Assembly: GCA_028291545.1 (NCBI GenBank)
Contig: JAQGHR010000117.1
Location: forward strand, 1 to 32,231
Length of the DNA stretch: 32,231 bases
Direction of reading: 5' to 3'
From: Planctomycetota bacterium
GTDB lineage: Bacteria; Planctomycetota; Planctomycetia; Isosphaerales; Isosphaeraceae
Under the pieces are notes generated by a model. It was not told the DNA's origin. It saw only the letters and a list, made by a program, of their open reading frames with translations, and ran no database searches. This document shows positions 10,631-18,517 of the stretch, piece after piece (positions within the stretch are counted from its first letter, which is position 1; the number at the start of each line of letters is the position of its first letter). The position numbers and the translations under genes were made by a program.

Positions 10631-10855
10631 TCAGTCGCGCTCGACCTGCCTGCGCAGATTTTCCAACCAGGCATGAATCGGGGCGGAAGGGATCTCTCGC
10701 CACTCCTCCTGCAATCGCTCGATCCGAAGGATCAGCTCCTCGGTCTCGCTCTCGTTAACCGGGCCGGTCAGCACCCGGCGGGCGTCGTGCGCGAGGGAGG
10801 TCACGGATCGGGACGTCGTGGCCAGGTCCATGCCTCGGCTCGAATGAAGTTTCAT
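10631..10855 (-). CDS. Small hypothetical protein, 74 aa
   Basis: Short helical protein with many charged residues: a basic first third (MKLHSSRGMD, then TSLAHDARRVL), then a Glu/Arg-rich stretch (SETEELILRIERLQEEWRE), then a PIHAWLENLRRQVERD tail. The ATG at 10855 is supported by a strong GGAGAGGAG ribosome binding site, which is better than the in-frame start at 10924. It converges with the aldehyde dehydrogenase gene (51 nt between stops). No family recognised; a coiled-coil regulatory or structural role is possible. Confidence 0.6.
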   Translation of the reverse strand: MKLHSSRGMDLATTSRSVTSLAHDARRVLTGPVNESETEELILRIERLQEEWREIPSAPIHAWLENLRRQVERD

Positions 10856-11473
10856 CGCTCCTCTCCGGGTCCAATGACCGGCTGGCGTACGGGTGGGCCG
10901 AAACGTTTCGGCGGCCAGAATCATCTCCGTAAACCGCTACTCCAGAGACGCCGTCAATCTCGAAATCTTAGAGGAAAACCCCCGGCGTCTTCACGAAATC
11001 GGACACTCACCCAGCGATTCGGTTCGCTCCGTCGAATATTTAACGAATTTATTCGGGGACAGGGACGATGGCGGGACGCGGGCGGGCAGAGGCGACGATC
11101 ATTTTCGCCTGAGATCGCGGGGCGGGGGGTCGACCCGAATCGGTAACCACTCCAAGTATATGCGTTATTTCAATCCTGCATGGCAGGCCGGGACAACGGG
11201 AAAATCGATCGGCGCGGACGGTCCCACCCGAAGATCAATCGCGGCAACTTGTTCGGGCACGACCTCTACGAAAGTAAACGCATCGGCGGTCAGGCCCCGA
11301 TGCTGGCGAGAAACGCCCTGAGGCGAATTCGCCGCTCATGAGGCGATCCGCAATGCCGCGTTCCAGCCCCAAGGGGCGGAAAACGACAACGCCCGGGTCG
11401 ACACGATCGCGCCCCGACCGGGCGGAAGACGTCCGGCAGATCCGGGCTTGAAAATCGCGTTCCGAAGTGCCGC
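10856..11473. other. Gene-free stretch between kdpD and a small gene
   Basis: No convincing coding region. A 142-codon open frame on the plus strand (10893-11321) has low-quality composition and no ribosome binding site. The region includes an AT-rich patch near 11035-11055 (AATATTTAACGAATTTATTC), unusual in this GC-rich window and possibly promoter-related. It also includes a hairpin just after kdpD, listed separately. No RNA gene was recognised. Confidence 0.5.
11390..11424 (-). terminator. Hairpin after kdpD, possible terminator
   Basis: Stem CGCCCGG (11390-11396) pairs with CCGGGCG (11418-11424). On the minus strand the hairpin is followed by a T-rich run (TTGTCGTTTTCC). It begins 50 nt after the kdpD stop, at the expected end of the kdp transcript. 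The loop is long (21 nt), so support is moderate. Confidence 0.4.
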
Positions 11474-12604
11474 TCAGACGGCCACGACCAGGACATCGAC
11501 GTCCTCGACCTCTTGCAAGATCCTCTCCAGGACCGCCCCCCCCCGCAGGCGAGCCAACCAGGAGGCGCGGCTCTTGCCGACCACGATGACCTTGATCTGA
11601 TATTCCTTGGCAAACGCCGCGATGGTGCTGGCGACGCTCTGGCCCTTGAAGGTCATGGGGATGCCGCCAAGCTGCTGGGCCAGCTCCAGGTTCTTGCTCA
11701 CGACGCGCTGGGTGGCCGCGTCGATCCGCGTGAGATCCTCGGCCGGGGTCTGGATATACACGGCGTACCAGGGCGCACTGAGCCGGTCGGCCATCCGGGC
11801 GGCCTTGCGCAGGAGCGCCGGTGCGTTCGGGCTGCGGCTGGAGAGGCCGACCATCACCCGTTCGGTGGCCGAGGCCGAATCTCGCTCGGCCTCGGCCCGG
11901 CGACCCCGGCGGTCGATGAGGTGGGCGACCTCGGTCATCGTTAATTCACGTAGTCGGGTGAGATTGGGAACGGTGAAGAAATTTTCCATCGCCCGTTCCG
12001 CCCGCTCGGGCGGGTAGACCTTGCCCGTCTTGAGCCGCTCCAGAAGGTCTTCGGCGGGGAGGTCGATGTTGACGATCTGGTCGGCCTCGGCCAGGACCGA
12101 GTCGGGCAGGCGTTCCTTGACCTTGACCCCGGTGGCCTTCTCCACGCGGTCGTACAGGCTCTCCAGGTGCTGGATATTGACCGTGCCGATCACGTGAATG
12201 CCGGCGCGGAGCAGCTCCTCCACGTCCTGATACCGTTTGCCGAACTTGCTGCCCGGCGCGTTGGTGTGGGCGAGCTCGTCCACCAGGCAAACCGTCGGGC
12301 GGCGGGCGAGGATCGCGTCCAGGTCCATCTCCCGGAGGGTCACGCCGCGATACTCGAGCGCGCGCGGGGGGATCACCTCCACCTCATCGATCTGCTCGGC
12401 AGTCTCGGCGCGCCCGTGCGTCTCGACGATCCCGATCGCCACATCGACGCCCTGCTTCTTGAGCCGGTTCGCCTCGCGAAGCATGGCATACGTCTTGCCG
12501 ACTCCGGCGGACGACCCGAGATAGACCTTGAGCCGTCCCCGCTCCTGGCGGCGGATCAGGTTCAAGAACTGCTCGGGCGATGGGCGGTTCGTTTCGACGG
12601 GCAT
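11474..12604 (-). CDS. kdpD: KdpD without kinase: sensor domain plus universal stress domain
   Basis: 376 residues, against about 890 for the full E. coli KdpD. Residues 20-230 are the KdpD sensor domain, with Walker A GSSAGVGKT (30-38) and a VCLVDELAHTNAPGS Walker B-like stretch. Residues 245-376 are a universal-stress-type fold ending VDVLVVAV just before the stop. The four membrane helices, GAF and histidine kinase domains are absent, and nothing downstream in any frame encodes them, so this is a genuine short form rather than a frameshift. Kinase-less KdpD proteins are known in cyanobacteria such as Anabaena. The gene follows kdpC by 19 nt, with AGGGGG before the ATG. It probably senses potassium, ATP or cyclic-di-AMP (which binds this domain in other bacteria) and acts through partner proteins. 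Confidence 0.92.
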   Translation of the reverse strand: MPVETNRPSPEQFLNLIRRQERGRLKVYLGSSAGVGKTYAMLREANRLKKQGVDVAIGIVETHGRAETAEQIDEVEVIPPRALEYRGVTLREMDLDAILARRPTVCLVDELAHTNAPGSKFGKRYQDVEELLRAGIHVIGTVNIQHLESLYDRVEKATGVKVKERLPDSVLAEADQIVNIDLPAEDLLERLKTGKVYPPERAERAMENFFTVPNLTRLRELTMTEVAHLIDRRGRRAEAERDSASATERVMVGLSSRSPNAPALLRKAARMADRLSAPWYAVYIQTPAEDLTRIDAATQRVVSKNLELAQQLGGIPMTFKGQSVASTIAAFAKEYQIKVIVVGKSRASWLARLRGGAVLERILQEVEDVDVLVVAV

Positions 12605-12623
12605 GGCACGGCCCCCTGGGCCA

Positions 12624-13187
12624 CTATTTCCGGACGTTCTGTCGGTCCAGATCCAGATTCAAGAGAAGCACATTGACGCGCGGAGGAGCGCCGATCAACT
12701 CGCCGGTTCGGTCGACGTGCGTCTCGACGAGCGCGTGGACCTGATCGGGCCTCATCCCTCGGGCGGCCGCCACGCGATCGGCCTGGAAGAGTGCGGCTTC
12801 GGGGCTGATATGTGGGTCGAGGCCGCTTCCGGAGGCGGTCACCAGGTCGGTCGGCGCGGGGCGTGCCGAGGTGGCTTTCAGGGCCTCGGCTCGCTCGGCG
12901 ACCTTCGTGCGGAGGTCGGGATTGGTCGTGCCCAGGTTCGATCCGCTCGCGGCGCTCGCGTTGTAATCTGCGGCGGACGGGCGGGGGGCGAAATATTTCT
13001 CCGAGGCGAACGGCTGCGCGATCAGCGCGGAGCCGATCACCTTGCCGTCACGCTCGATCAGGCTGCCCTCGGCCTGCCTGGGGAACAACGTGTGGCCCAC
13101 CGCGTACACCGCCGCCGGGTAGGCGACGACGCACAGGAGAAAGGTCACCACGCACGCCAGGAAGGCATTCACGGTCTCGCGGATCAT
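12624..13187 (-). CDS. kdpC: Potassium-transporting ATPase KdpC subunit
   Basis: 187 residues, the usual length. One N-terminal membrane helix (about residues 9-31) is followed by an extracytoplasmic domain. Family hallmarks are IGSALIAQPF, YFAPRPSAADYNASAASGSNLG, and the C-terminal ASGSGLDPHISPEAA, then VNVLLLNLDL. KdpC stabilises the KdpFABC complex and is thought to help nucleotide binding by KdpB. It lies 46 nt after kdpB and 19 nt before kdpD, inside the operon. Confidence 0.97.
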   Translation of the reverse strand: MIRETVNAFLACVVTFLLCVVAYPAAVYAVGHTLFPRQAEGSLIERDGKVIGSALIAQPFASEKYFAPRPSAADYNASAASGSNLGTTNPDLRTKVAERAEALKATSARPAPTDLVTASGSGLDPHISPEAALFQADRVAAARGMRPDQVHALVETHVDRTGELIGAPPRVNVLLLNLDLDRQNVRK

Positions 13188-13233
13188 CGCATCGGGTCCT
13201 TATTCGAAAATGCCAGAGCCAGTCTTGTTGGGA

Positions 13234-15381
13234 TTACTTGATCCCGACCATGCCGAGCAGCGGGTCGATTGCCATGTCGATGAACTTGATCCCAAGGAAG
13301 GGGGCGATCACGCCGCCGAGGCCGTAGAACAGCAGGTTACGCCTCAGGAGCGCCCCCGCGCCGACGGGCCGATAGGTCACGCCCTTCAGGGCGATCGGGA
13401 TCAACATCGGGATGATGATCGCGTTGAAGATCACCGCCGAGAGGATGGCCGAGTACGCGCCCCCGGTCGTCGCCAGGCCCATCAGGTCGAGGGCTTTCAG
13501 GCTTTCGAGGGCCTTGAAATTGACGAACATGGCCGGGATCACCGCGAAGTACTTGGCCAGGTCGTTGGCGATCGAGAAGGTCGTCAGGGCGCCGCGGGTC
13601 ATCAGCAGTTGCTTGCCGATCTCGACGACCTCGATGAGCTTGGTCGGGTCGCTGTCGAGGTCGACCATGTTGCCGGCCTCCTTGGCGGCCTGGGTGCCGG
13701 AGTTCATGGCCACGCCGATGTCGGCCTGGGCCAGCGCCGGCGCGTCGTTGGTGCCGTCGCCCATCATGGCCACGAGCTTGCCGCCCTCCTGCTCCTTGCG
13801 GATGTAGGCGAGCTTCGCCTCGGGCGTGGCCTGCGCGATGAAGTCGTCGACGCCGGCCTGATCGGCGATCGCCCTGGCGGTGAGCGGGTTGTCGCCGGTG
13901 ACCATCACGACGCGGAGGCCCATCTGGCGGAGGCGGCGGAATCGATCGGCGATGTTCTGCTTGAGGATGTCCTCCAGCTTGATCACGCCGACGATGCGGT
14001 CATTCTCGGCCACGCCCAGCGGGGTGGCGCCGCCGATCGCGATGGCGTCGACCGTCGCCTGGTAACCGTCGGGGATCAGGCCGCCCTGGGCCAGGATGTA
14101 CCTGGCCATGGTGTCCGGCGCGCCCTTGCGGAGCTTGCTCCCGTCGGAGAGGTCCAGGCCGCTCATCCGGTTCTGCGCCGTGAACTCCACGGGCGACGAG
14201 CCGGAGGGGGCCTCGGCTTCGACGGAGTTCTGCTCCCGGGCGAGTTCCAGGATGCTCTTGCCTTCGGGCGTGGCATCGGCCATCGACGCCAGCCCGGCGA
14301 TCCGCGCCAGGTCGCGGGGTTGGACGCCGCCGAGAGGGACGAACTGGGTGGCGCGGCGGTTGCCGATGGTGATCGTCCCGGTCTTGTCCAGCAGCAGCGT
14401 GTCGATGTCGCCGGCCACCTCGACCGCCTTGCCGCTCTTGGCGATCAGGTTCGCGGCCAGCGCCCGATCCATGCCCGCGATGCCGATGGCCGAGAGCAAC
14501 GCCCCGATCGTCGTGGGGATCAGGCAGACGAGCAGGGCGATGAGCGTCGGGATATCGAGTGTGATGCCGAAGTACTGCGCCATCGGATAGAGTGTGGCCG
14601 TGACGATCAGGAAGATCAGCGAGAATGCGGCCAGCACGATCGTCAGCGCGATCTCGTTGGGCGTCTTCTGCCGGCTGGCGCCTTCGACCAGGGCGATCAT
14701 CTTGTCCAGGAAGCTCTCGCCCGGCCCGGCCGTGACCTGGATGACGATCCGGTCGGACAGGACGCGGGTGCCGCCCGTGACGCCCGAGTGATCGCCGCCG
14801 GCCTCGCGAATCACCGGGGCGCTCTCGCCGGTGATCGCGCTCTCGTCCACGGACGCCACGCCCTCGACGACCTCGCCATCGGTCGGGATCACCTGCCCCG
14901 CCTCGACGAGCACGCAGTCGCCGGCGCGGAGCGTGGTCGAGGAAACGAACTCGCCCGAGCGGCTGCTCAGGTCGCGCAATCGGTATGCGGGCGTGTCGGC
15001 GCGAGTGGCGCGGAGGCTGTCGGCCTGGGCCTTGCCTCGGGCCTCGGCCAGCGCCTCAGCGAAGTTGGCGAAGAGCACGGTCAACAGGAGCAGGGCCGTG
15101 AGCGCGGCCTGATAGACGATCAGGCCGAAGGCCAGGTGATTGATGATCGACTCGACCGTGACGATGGCCGAGAGCACGGTCCCGACCTCGACCAGGAACA
15201 TGACCGGATTGCGGGCCATGTGCCTGGGGTCGAGCATCTTGAACGACTGCACGGTCGCCATGCGGACGAGGGCCGGCTCGAAGAGGCGGAGCTTCCTCGT
15301 CTGGCGGCGCTGGAGCTTGAAGGTCTGGACGTCGGTCGCGTCCCTCGTGGGCGCTCCAACGTCGTCGGTAACGAGGCTCAT
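13234..15381 (-). CDS. kdpB: Potassium-transporting P-type ATPase KdpB
   Basis: ATP-hydrolysing subunit of the high-affinity KdpFABC potassium pump, 715 residues. The phosphorylation site is D332 in DKTGTIT, the actuator loop is TGES at 184-187, and the hinge is [16 protein letters not shown]. The TGES serine is the residue whose phosphorylation inhibits the E. coli pump at high potassium, and it is conserved here. Its N-terminus is about 25 residues longer than the E. coli protein. A GAGGGG ribosome binding site precedes the ATG. It is separated from kdpA by an unusually long, structured 225-nt spacer. Confidence 0.98.
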   Translation of the reverse strand: MSLVTDDVGAPTRDATDVQTFKLQRRQTRKLRLFEPALVRMATVQSFKMLDPRHMARNPVMFLVEVGTVLSAIVTVESIINHLAFGLIVYQAALTALLLLTVLFANFAEALAEARGKAQADSLRATRADTPAYRLRDLSSRSGEFVSSTTLRAGDCVLVEAGQVIPTDGEVVEGVASVDESAITGESAPVIREAGGDHSGVTGGTRVLSDRIVIQVTAGPGESFLDKMIALVEGASRQKTPNEIALTIVLAAFSLIFLIVTATLYPMAQYFGITLDIPTLIALLVCLIPTTIGALLSAIGIAGMDRALAANLIAKSGKAVEVAGDIDTLLLDKTGTITIGNRRATQFVPLGGVQPRDLARIAGLASMADATPEGKSILELAREQNSVEAEAPSGSSPVEFTAQNRMSGLDLSDGSKLRKGAPDTMARYILAQGGLIPDGYQATVDAIAIGGATPLGVAENDRIVGVIKLEDILKQNIADRFRRLRQMGLRVVMVTGDNPLTARAIADQAGVDDFIAQATPEAKLAYIRKEQEGGKLVAMMGDGTNDAPALAQADIGVAMNSGTQAAKEAGNMVDLDSDPTKLIEVVEIGKQLLMTRGALTTFSIANDLAKYFAVIPAMFVNFKALESLKALDLMGLATTGGAYSAILSAVIFNAIIIPMLIPIALKGVTYRPVGAGALLRRNLLFYGLGGVIAPFLGIKFIDMAIDPLLGMVGIK

Positions 15382-15421
15382 CGAGATTCACCCCTCGGGA
15401 AGTTCATGGTACACAGACTTT

Positions 15422-15470
15422 CACCAAGAATTTCGGACCGCGTCTCTTGGTGGGACGCCCGCCCCACCAA
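15422..15470 (-). promoter_or_regulatory. Two mutually exclusive hairpins in the kdpA-kdpB spacer
   Basis: CACCAAGA (15422-15429) can pair perfectly with TCTTGGTG (15445-15452). That segment overlaps TTGGTGGG (15447-15454), which can instead pair perfectly with CCCACCAA (15463-15470). Both are 8-bp stems and they share bases, so only one can form at a time, the layout of an attenuator or mRNA stability switch. It lies about 40 nt upstream of the kdpB start in the operon transcript. A repeat element with no regulatory role remains possible. Confidence 0.4.
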
Positions 15471-15481
15471 AGCAACGGAGG

Positions 15482-15597
15482 GGCACGCGGGATTCCGGCC
15501 GGGTGACCGGATGGGATCGGGCGTTCTCATCGGACCTCTCTCCCAGGTCCGGCGAGCATTCCGACCCACCTCAGGCCCGGCCGGAATCCCGCGTGCC
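15482..15597. repeat. Perfect 22-bp inverted repeat between kdpA and kdpB
   Basis: The arms at 15482-15503 and 15576-15597 are exact reverse complements (22 of 22), each starting or ending with GGCACGCGGGATTCCGG or its complement. The 72-bp interior shows weaker matching. The right arm ends 9 bp from the kdpA stop. The long stem could reduce read-through from kdpA to kdpB or protect the upstream mRNA. It may be a lineage-specific repeat (REP or MITE type) inserted in the operon. Confidence 0.8.
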
Positions 15598-15606
15598 GAG
15601 GTCTGG

Positions 15607-17364
15607 CTAGGGCACGAATGACGAGAGGTGGTCGGCGATCGGCCCCAGCACCACCGCCGGCATGAACGAGAGCGCGCCGACCAGGAGAACCGTCCCCAGG
15701 AGCATCCCGGCGAAGGTCAGGTCGTCGGTCCTCAACGTGCCGGTCGTCTGCGGGACTCGCTTCTTCACCGAGAGGAACCCCGCCACGGCCAGCGGCAAGA
15801 TCAGCGCGGGGAAGCGGCCGAGCAAGAGGACGATCCCGGTGGCGATGTTCCAGGCCGGATTGTTGTCGGCCAGACCCTCGAAGCCCGAGCCGTTGTTGGC
15901 GGAGGCCGAGGTGAATTCGTAGAGGATCTCGCTGAACCCGTGCGAGCCCGGATTGGCCACGGTGGTCGTGCCCCAGGCCGTCGCCGCGAACAGGCCGGCG
16001 CCGCAGCAGATCAGGAGCGGGTGGATCAGGATCGCGAGCATGGCCAGCTTCACCTCCCTCGCCTCGACCTTCTTGCCGAGATACTCGGGCGTGCGGCCGA
16101 CCATCAGCCCGGCGATGAACACGGCGACGATGATGTACATCAGCATGTTCTCGAACCCGGCCCCGATGCCGCTGAAGACGACGTTGAGCATCATCATCGT
16201 CATCGGCACGGCCCCGGCGATCGGGTTCAGGCTGTCATGCATGCTGTTGACCGAGCCGTTGGAGGTGGCCGTGGTCATCGCCGCCCAGGTCGCGCCGGCG
16301 ATCGGGCCGACACGCACCTCCTTACCCTCCATGTTCGGACCCTGGACGACCGGCATGCCCGCGGTCGCCACGCTGGGCCGGACCTCCGCCAGGATGGCGA
16401 CGACGGCCGCGACGATCAGGAACGTGAGCATCACGCCATAGATGACCATCGCGTGCTTCATGTTCCGCAGCATCAGCCCGGCCATCACGATCGAGGCCAT
16501 CGGCAGCATCACGATCGACGCGATGGAGAGCAGGTTCGTCCAGGGCGAAGGATTCTCGAACGGGTGGGCCGAGTTCGGGCCGAAGAAGCCGCCGCCGTTG
16601 GTCCCGGCCTGCTTGATCGCCACCAGCGCCGCCACGGGACCTCGGGCAATCGTCTGCGTCTCCATCTTCGTCGCGGCGCCATCGACGGTGGTCGCCGCCG
16701 CCGCCTTCTCGAAGGTCATCGGCACGCCCAGTCCGACCAGCGCGACGGCCAGGATCAGGGCGTAGGGAATCAGGACGAAAAGCACCCCGCGCATCAGGTC
16801 GACGTAGAAGTCGCCGAGATGCGTGTCGCCCCGCAGGCCCCGGATCGTGGCCAACATCACGCACAGGCCGGCGGCCGGGGTCACGAACATCAGCCAGACG
16901 ATCCCGGCGAGCTGGCTGAAATACGAGAGGTGCTGCTCGCCCGAGTAGTGCTGCAAGTTCGTGTTCGTGACGAACGAGCAGACGGTATTGAAGATCACGG
17001 CGGTGTCGGCGCCGTCGTGCTGGACGCCCGCGGTGTCCTTGTACCCCAGGGCGGTGAGCGGGCCCTTGCCGTCGGGGTTCAGGAGCGGGATCTTGTCCTG
17101 CGCGTAGAGGATCGCGAATGACAGCACGAACAGGGCCGCGTTGAACGCGAGCATGGCGATCGCGTACCGCTTCCAGTCCATCTTGAGCGGCGTCTTGCGG
17201 CCGATCAGTCGACAGAGGAGCATGGGCAAGGCGTCGAGGCCGCGACCCGCGCGGCCCTCGGGCACGTCGAGAGAGCGCCACATGAGCCAGCCGAGCGGGA
17301 ACGACGCCGCGATCGGCAGCGCGAACGCCCAGAACGGATGCAGCCAGGACAGCGAGGATGGCAC
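15607..17364 (-). CDS. kdpA: Potassium-transporting ATPase KdpA subunit
   Basis: Potassium-channel-like subunit of KdpFABC, 585 residues from a GTG at 17364. That start is preferred because GGAGA lies 6 nt before it and the product then opens PSSLSWLHPFWAFALP. An in-frame ATG at 17457 has no good ribosome binding site and would add a 31-residue Arg-rich leader. The four selectivity-filter loops are visible: TNTNLQHYSGE, GTNGGGFFGPNSAHPFENP, TSNGSVNSMHD and SANNGSGFEG. About ten membrane helices are evident. The gene follows kdpF by 176 nt and is separated from kdpB by 242 nt using these starts and stops, wider than in most kdp operons. Confidence 0.96.
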   Translation of the reverse strand: MPSSLSWLHPFWAFALPIAASFPLGWLMWRSLDVPEGRAGRGLDALPMLLCRLIGRKTPLKMDWKRYAIAMLAFNAALFVLSFAILYAQDKIPLLNPDGKGPLTALGYKDTAGVQHDGADTAVIFNTVCSFVTNTNLQHYSGEQHLSYFSQLAGIVWLMFVTPAAGLCVMLATIRGLRGDTHLGDFYVDLMRGVLFVLIPYALILAVALVGLGVPMTFEKAAAATTVDGAATKMETQTIARGPVAALVAIKQAGTNGGGFFGPNSAHPFENPSPWTNLLSIASIVMLPMASIVMAGLMLRNMKHAMVIYGVMLTFLIVAAVVAILAEVRPSVATAGMPVVQGPNMEGKEVRVGPIAGATWAAMTTATSNGSVNSMHDSLNPIAGAVPMTMMMLNVVFSGIGAGFENMLMYIIVAVFIAGLMVGRTPEYLGKKVEAREVKLAMLAILIHPLLICCGAGLFAATAWGTTTVANPGSHGFSEILYEFTSASANNGSGFEGLADNNPAWNIATGIVLLLGRFPALILPLAVAGFLSVKKRVPQTTGTLRTDDLTFAGMLLGTVLLVGALSFMPAVVLGPIADHLSSFVP

Positions 17365-17505
17365 GATCGGTCTCCGAGGAAGTGGAAGGAGCAGGGTCGC
17401 GAGTCTGAGAGCCCCCGTGCGGATGGGGGCGGCCGTGTGCCACATCTCCTGGGTCATCGAAGATGCTGCCCGGCCACTTCAAGACCAGGCATTTCATCAC
17501 AGGCC

Positions 17506-17524
17506 GCCCCCTCCGCTCGGGGGC
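17506..17524 (-). promoter_or_regulatory. GC hairpin in the kdpF-kdpA spacer
   Basis: GCCCCC (17506-17511) pairs with GGGGGC (17519-17524) around a 7-nt loop, directly after the kdpF stop. There is no U-run, so it is more likely an mRNA processing or pausing element than a terminator. Six-base GC stems arise easily in GC-rich DNA. Confidence 0.3.
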
Positions 17525-17540
17525 TCCCCATGCCGCCGCG

Positions 17541-17675
17541 TCAGAACCGTTCCGGCCGGATCATGGCGTACGTCAGATACACCAGCGCGGCGACGGTCAA
17601 CACGGCGGTCAGGTAGAGGATGAAGAGACTGCCCCCGGCGGCGGGGGTTGCGGTCTCGGCGAAAAGCACGAACAT
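17541..17675 (-). CDS. kdpF: KdpF, small membrane subunit of the Kdp pump
   Basis: 44 residues found by translating the gap upstream of kdpA. One hydrophobic helix (about 16-38) is followed by the hallmark C-terminus LVYLTYAMIRPERF; KdpF proteins typically end in Tyr-x-x-hydrophobic-hydrophobic-Arg-Pro-Glu-x-Phe. The 15-residue N-terminus (MFVLFAETATPAAGG) is longer than in E. coli KdpF (29 aa). GAGGGAG lies about 7 nt before the ATG. In E. coli KdpF stabilises the complex like a lipid. It lies 21 nt after the 26-residue gene and belongs to the same transcript. Confidence 0.92.
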   Translation of the reverse strand: MFVLFAETATPAAGGSLFILYLTAVLTVAALVYLTYAMIRPERF

Positions 17676-17696
17676 GGATGTCTCCCTCGGGGCGAT

Positions 17697-17777
17697 TTAG
17701 AGCCGGTCGCACGCGGCGACCAGGCCGAAGAACAGGCCGAAAAGGGCCAGGCCGAGAATGAACGTGATCGGGGTCAT
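17697..17777 (-). CDS. 26-residue membrane miniprotein upstream of kdpF
   Basis: The reading frame starts MTPITFILGLALFGLFF and ends GLVAACDRL, a single hydrophobic helix closed by a short polar Cys-Asp-Arg-Leu tail. ACGGAG lies about 9 nt before the ATG, the stop is 21 nt before kdpF, and the ORF follows the receiver-TPR gene by 42 nt. From memory, similar unnamed miniproteins (a hydrophobic helix with FFAL or similar, ending Gly/Ala-Cys-Asp/Glu-Arg-Leu) lie just upstream of kdpF or kdpA in several other phyla. If so, this is a conserved but undescribed component of the Kdp system. The coding call rests on position, ribosome binding site, helix and tail; there is no direct proof of expression. 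Confidence 0.7.
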   Translation of the reverse strand: MTPITFILGLALFGLFFGLVAACDRL

Positions 17778-17819
17778 CTTGAGGCTCCGTCGGGCGTGGT
17801 CGCGGCGTGACCTGGCAGT

Positions 17820-18488
17820 TCACATGAGTCGATCATTGAAGTACTTCATCAGATGCAATCGCGCGGGCTCGAACTTCGGGTTGGCCTGGAGCGAGGCCTG
17901 GTACGCCCGGAAGGCGGCGTCCTTCTCATCGCGCAGCTCGTGCAGGATGCCGATCAAGTAACACGCCTCGGCGGCCAGGTCCGGACGCCTGCGGGCCGAC
18001 CCGAGGAGCGTCTCGGCGCGGGAGAATTCGCGATGATTCAGGGCTTGCTTCGCCTGGACCATCAAGTCATCCTCGGGCGTTGCGGACGGGACCGGCTCGA
18101 CCTTCGCGGGCTTGACGGCGGCGCGGGCGAGCACCTCGGCGACGACCTTGCGGAGCGATTCGGGCGTCGGCGGCTTGGAGAGGAAATCGATCGCACCCAG
18201 CCTCATGGCCTGCACGACGTTCGGCGTGCTGTCGTGCGCGCTCACGATCACCACGGGTACGTCGTCGCCCGACTCGCGAAGCCGCCTCAGAAATTCCATC
18301 CCGCCCATGCAGGGCATGTTGAGGTCCAGAAGAATGAGGTCGGCCGGCGCCTGCTTTTGAAAGCGCTGGGCGGTCTCTCCGTCCTCGGCCGTGACGAGGA
18401 TGTAGGCGTCCAACGACAGCGCGGCCCGGAAGACGAGCCGGACGTTCGGCTCATCCTCGACGATCAGGATGCGTTTTGACGGGGACAT
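17820..18488 (-). CDS. Response regulator with receiver and TPR-like output (copy 2)
   Basis: 222 residues from the ATG at 18488, chosen for its GGGAGAG ribosome binding site over an in-frame start 11 codons upstream. The receiver domain (1-125) has acidic pocket E11-D12, phosphoacceptor D55 (LLDLNMP), S83 and K105. The C-terminus (about 150-222) is a TPR-like helical repeat (QALNHREFSRAETLLGSAR, then YLIGILHELRDEKDAAFRAY) with no DNA-binding domain, so it probably works by protein contact. It is a tandem paralogue of the regulator immediately upstream. It lies between the kinase genes and the kdp structural genes in the same orientation. Confidence 0.9.
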   Translation of the reverse strand: MSPSKRILIVEDEPNVRLVFRAALSLDAYILVTAEDGETAQRFQKQAPADLILLDLNMPCMGGMEFLRRLRESGDDVPVVIVSAHDSTPNVVQAMRLGAIDFLSKPPTPESLRKVVAEVLARAAVKPAKVEPVPSATPEDDLMVQAKQALNHREFSRAETLLGSARRRPDLAAEACYLIGILHELRDEKDAAFRAYQASLQANPKFEPARLHLMKYFNDRLM

Positions 18489-18517
18489 GAGGCACTCTCC
18501 CGGGCAAGGCCGCGATC

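Noticed and set aside
10893..11321. 142-codon plus-strand frame in the gap after kdpD
   Set aside because: No ribosome binding site, mixed low-quality composition and no domain; treated as non-coding.
13210..15621. 803-codon open frame on the plus strand
   Set aside because: Antisense shadow of kdpB; the composition (His, Arg, Asp, Gly) is that of a reverse frame and there is no recognisable domain.
17420..17442. TGGCAC on the minus strand before kdpA as a second sigma-54 promoter
   Set aside because: The -24 half is perfect, but the base pair expected at -12 is CC, with GC displaced by one base (9-bp spacing), which is usually not functional.
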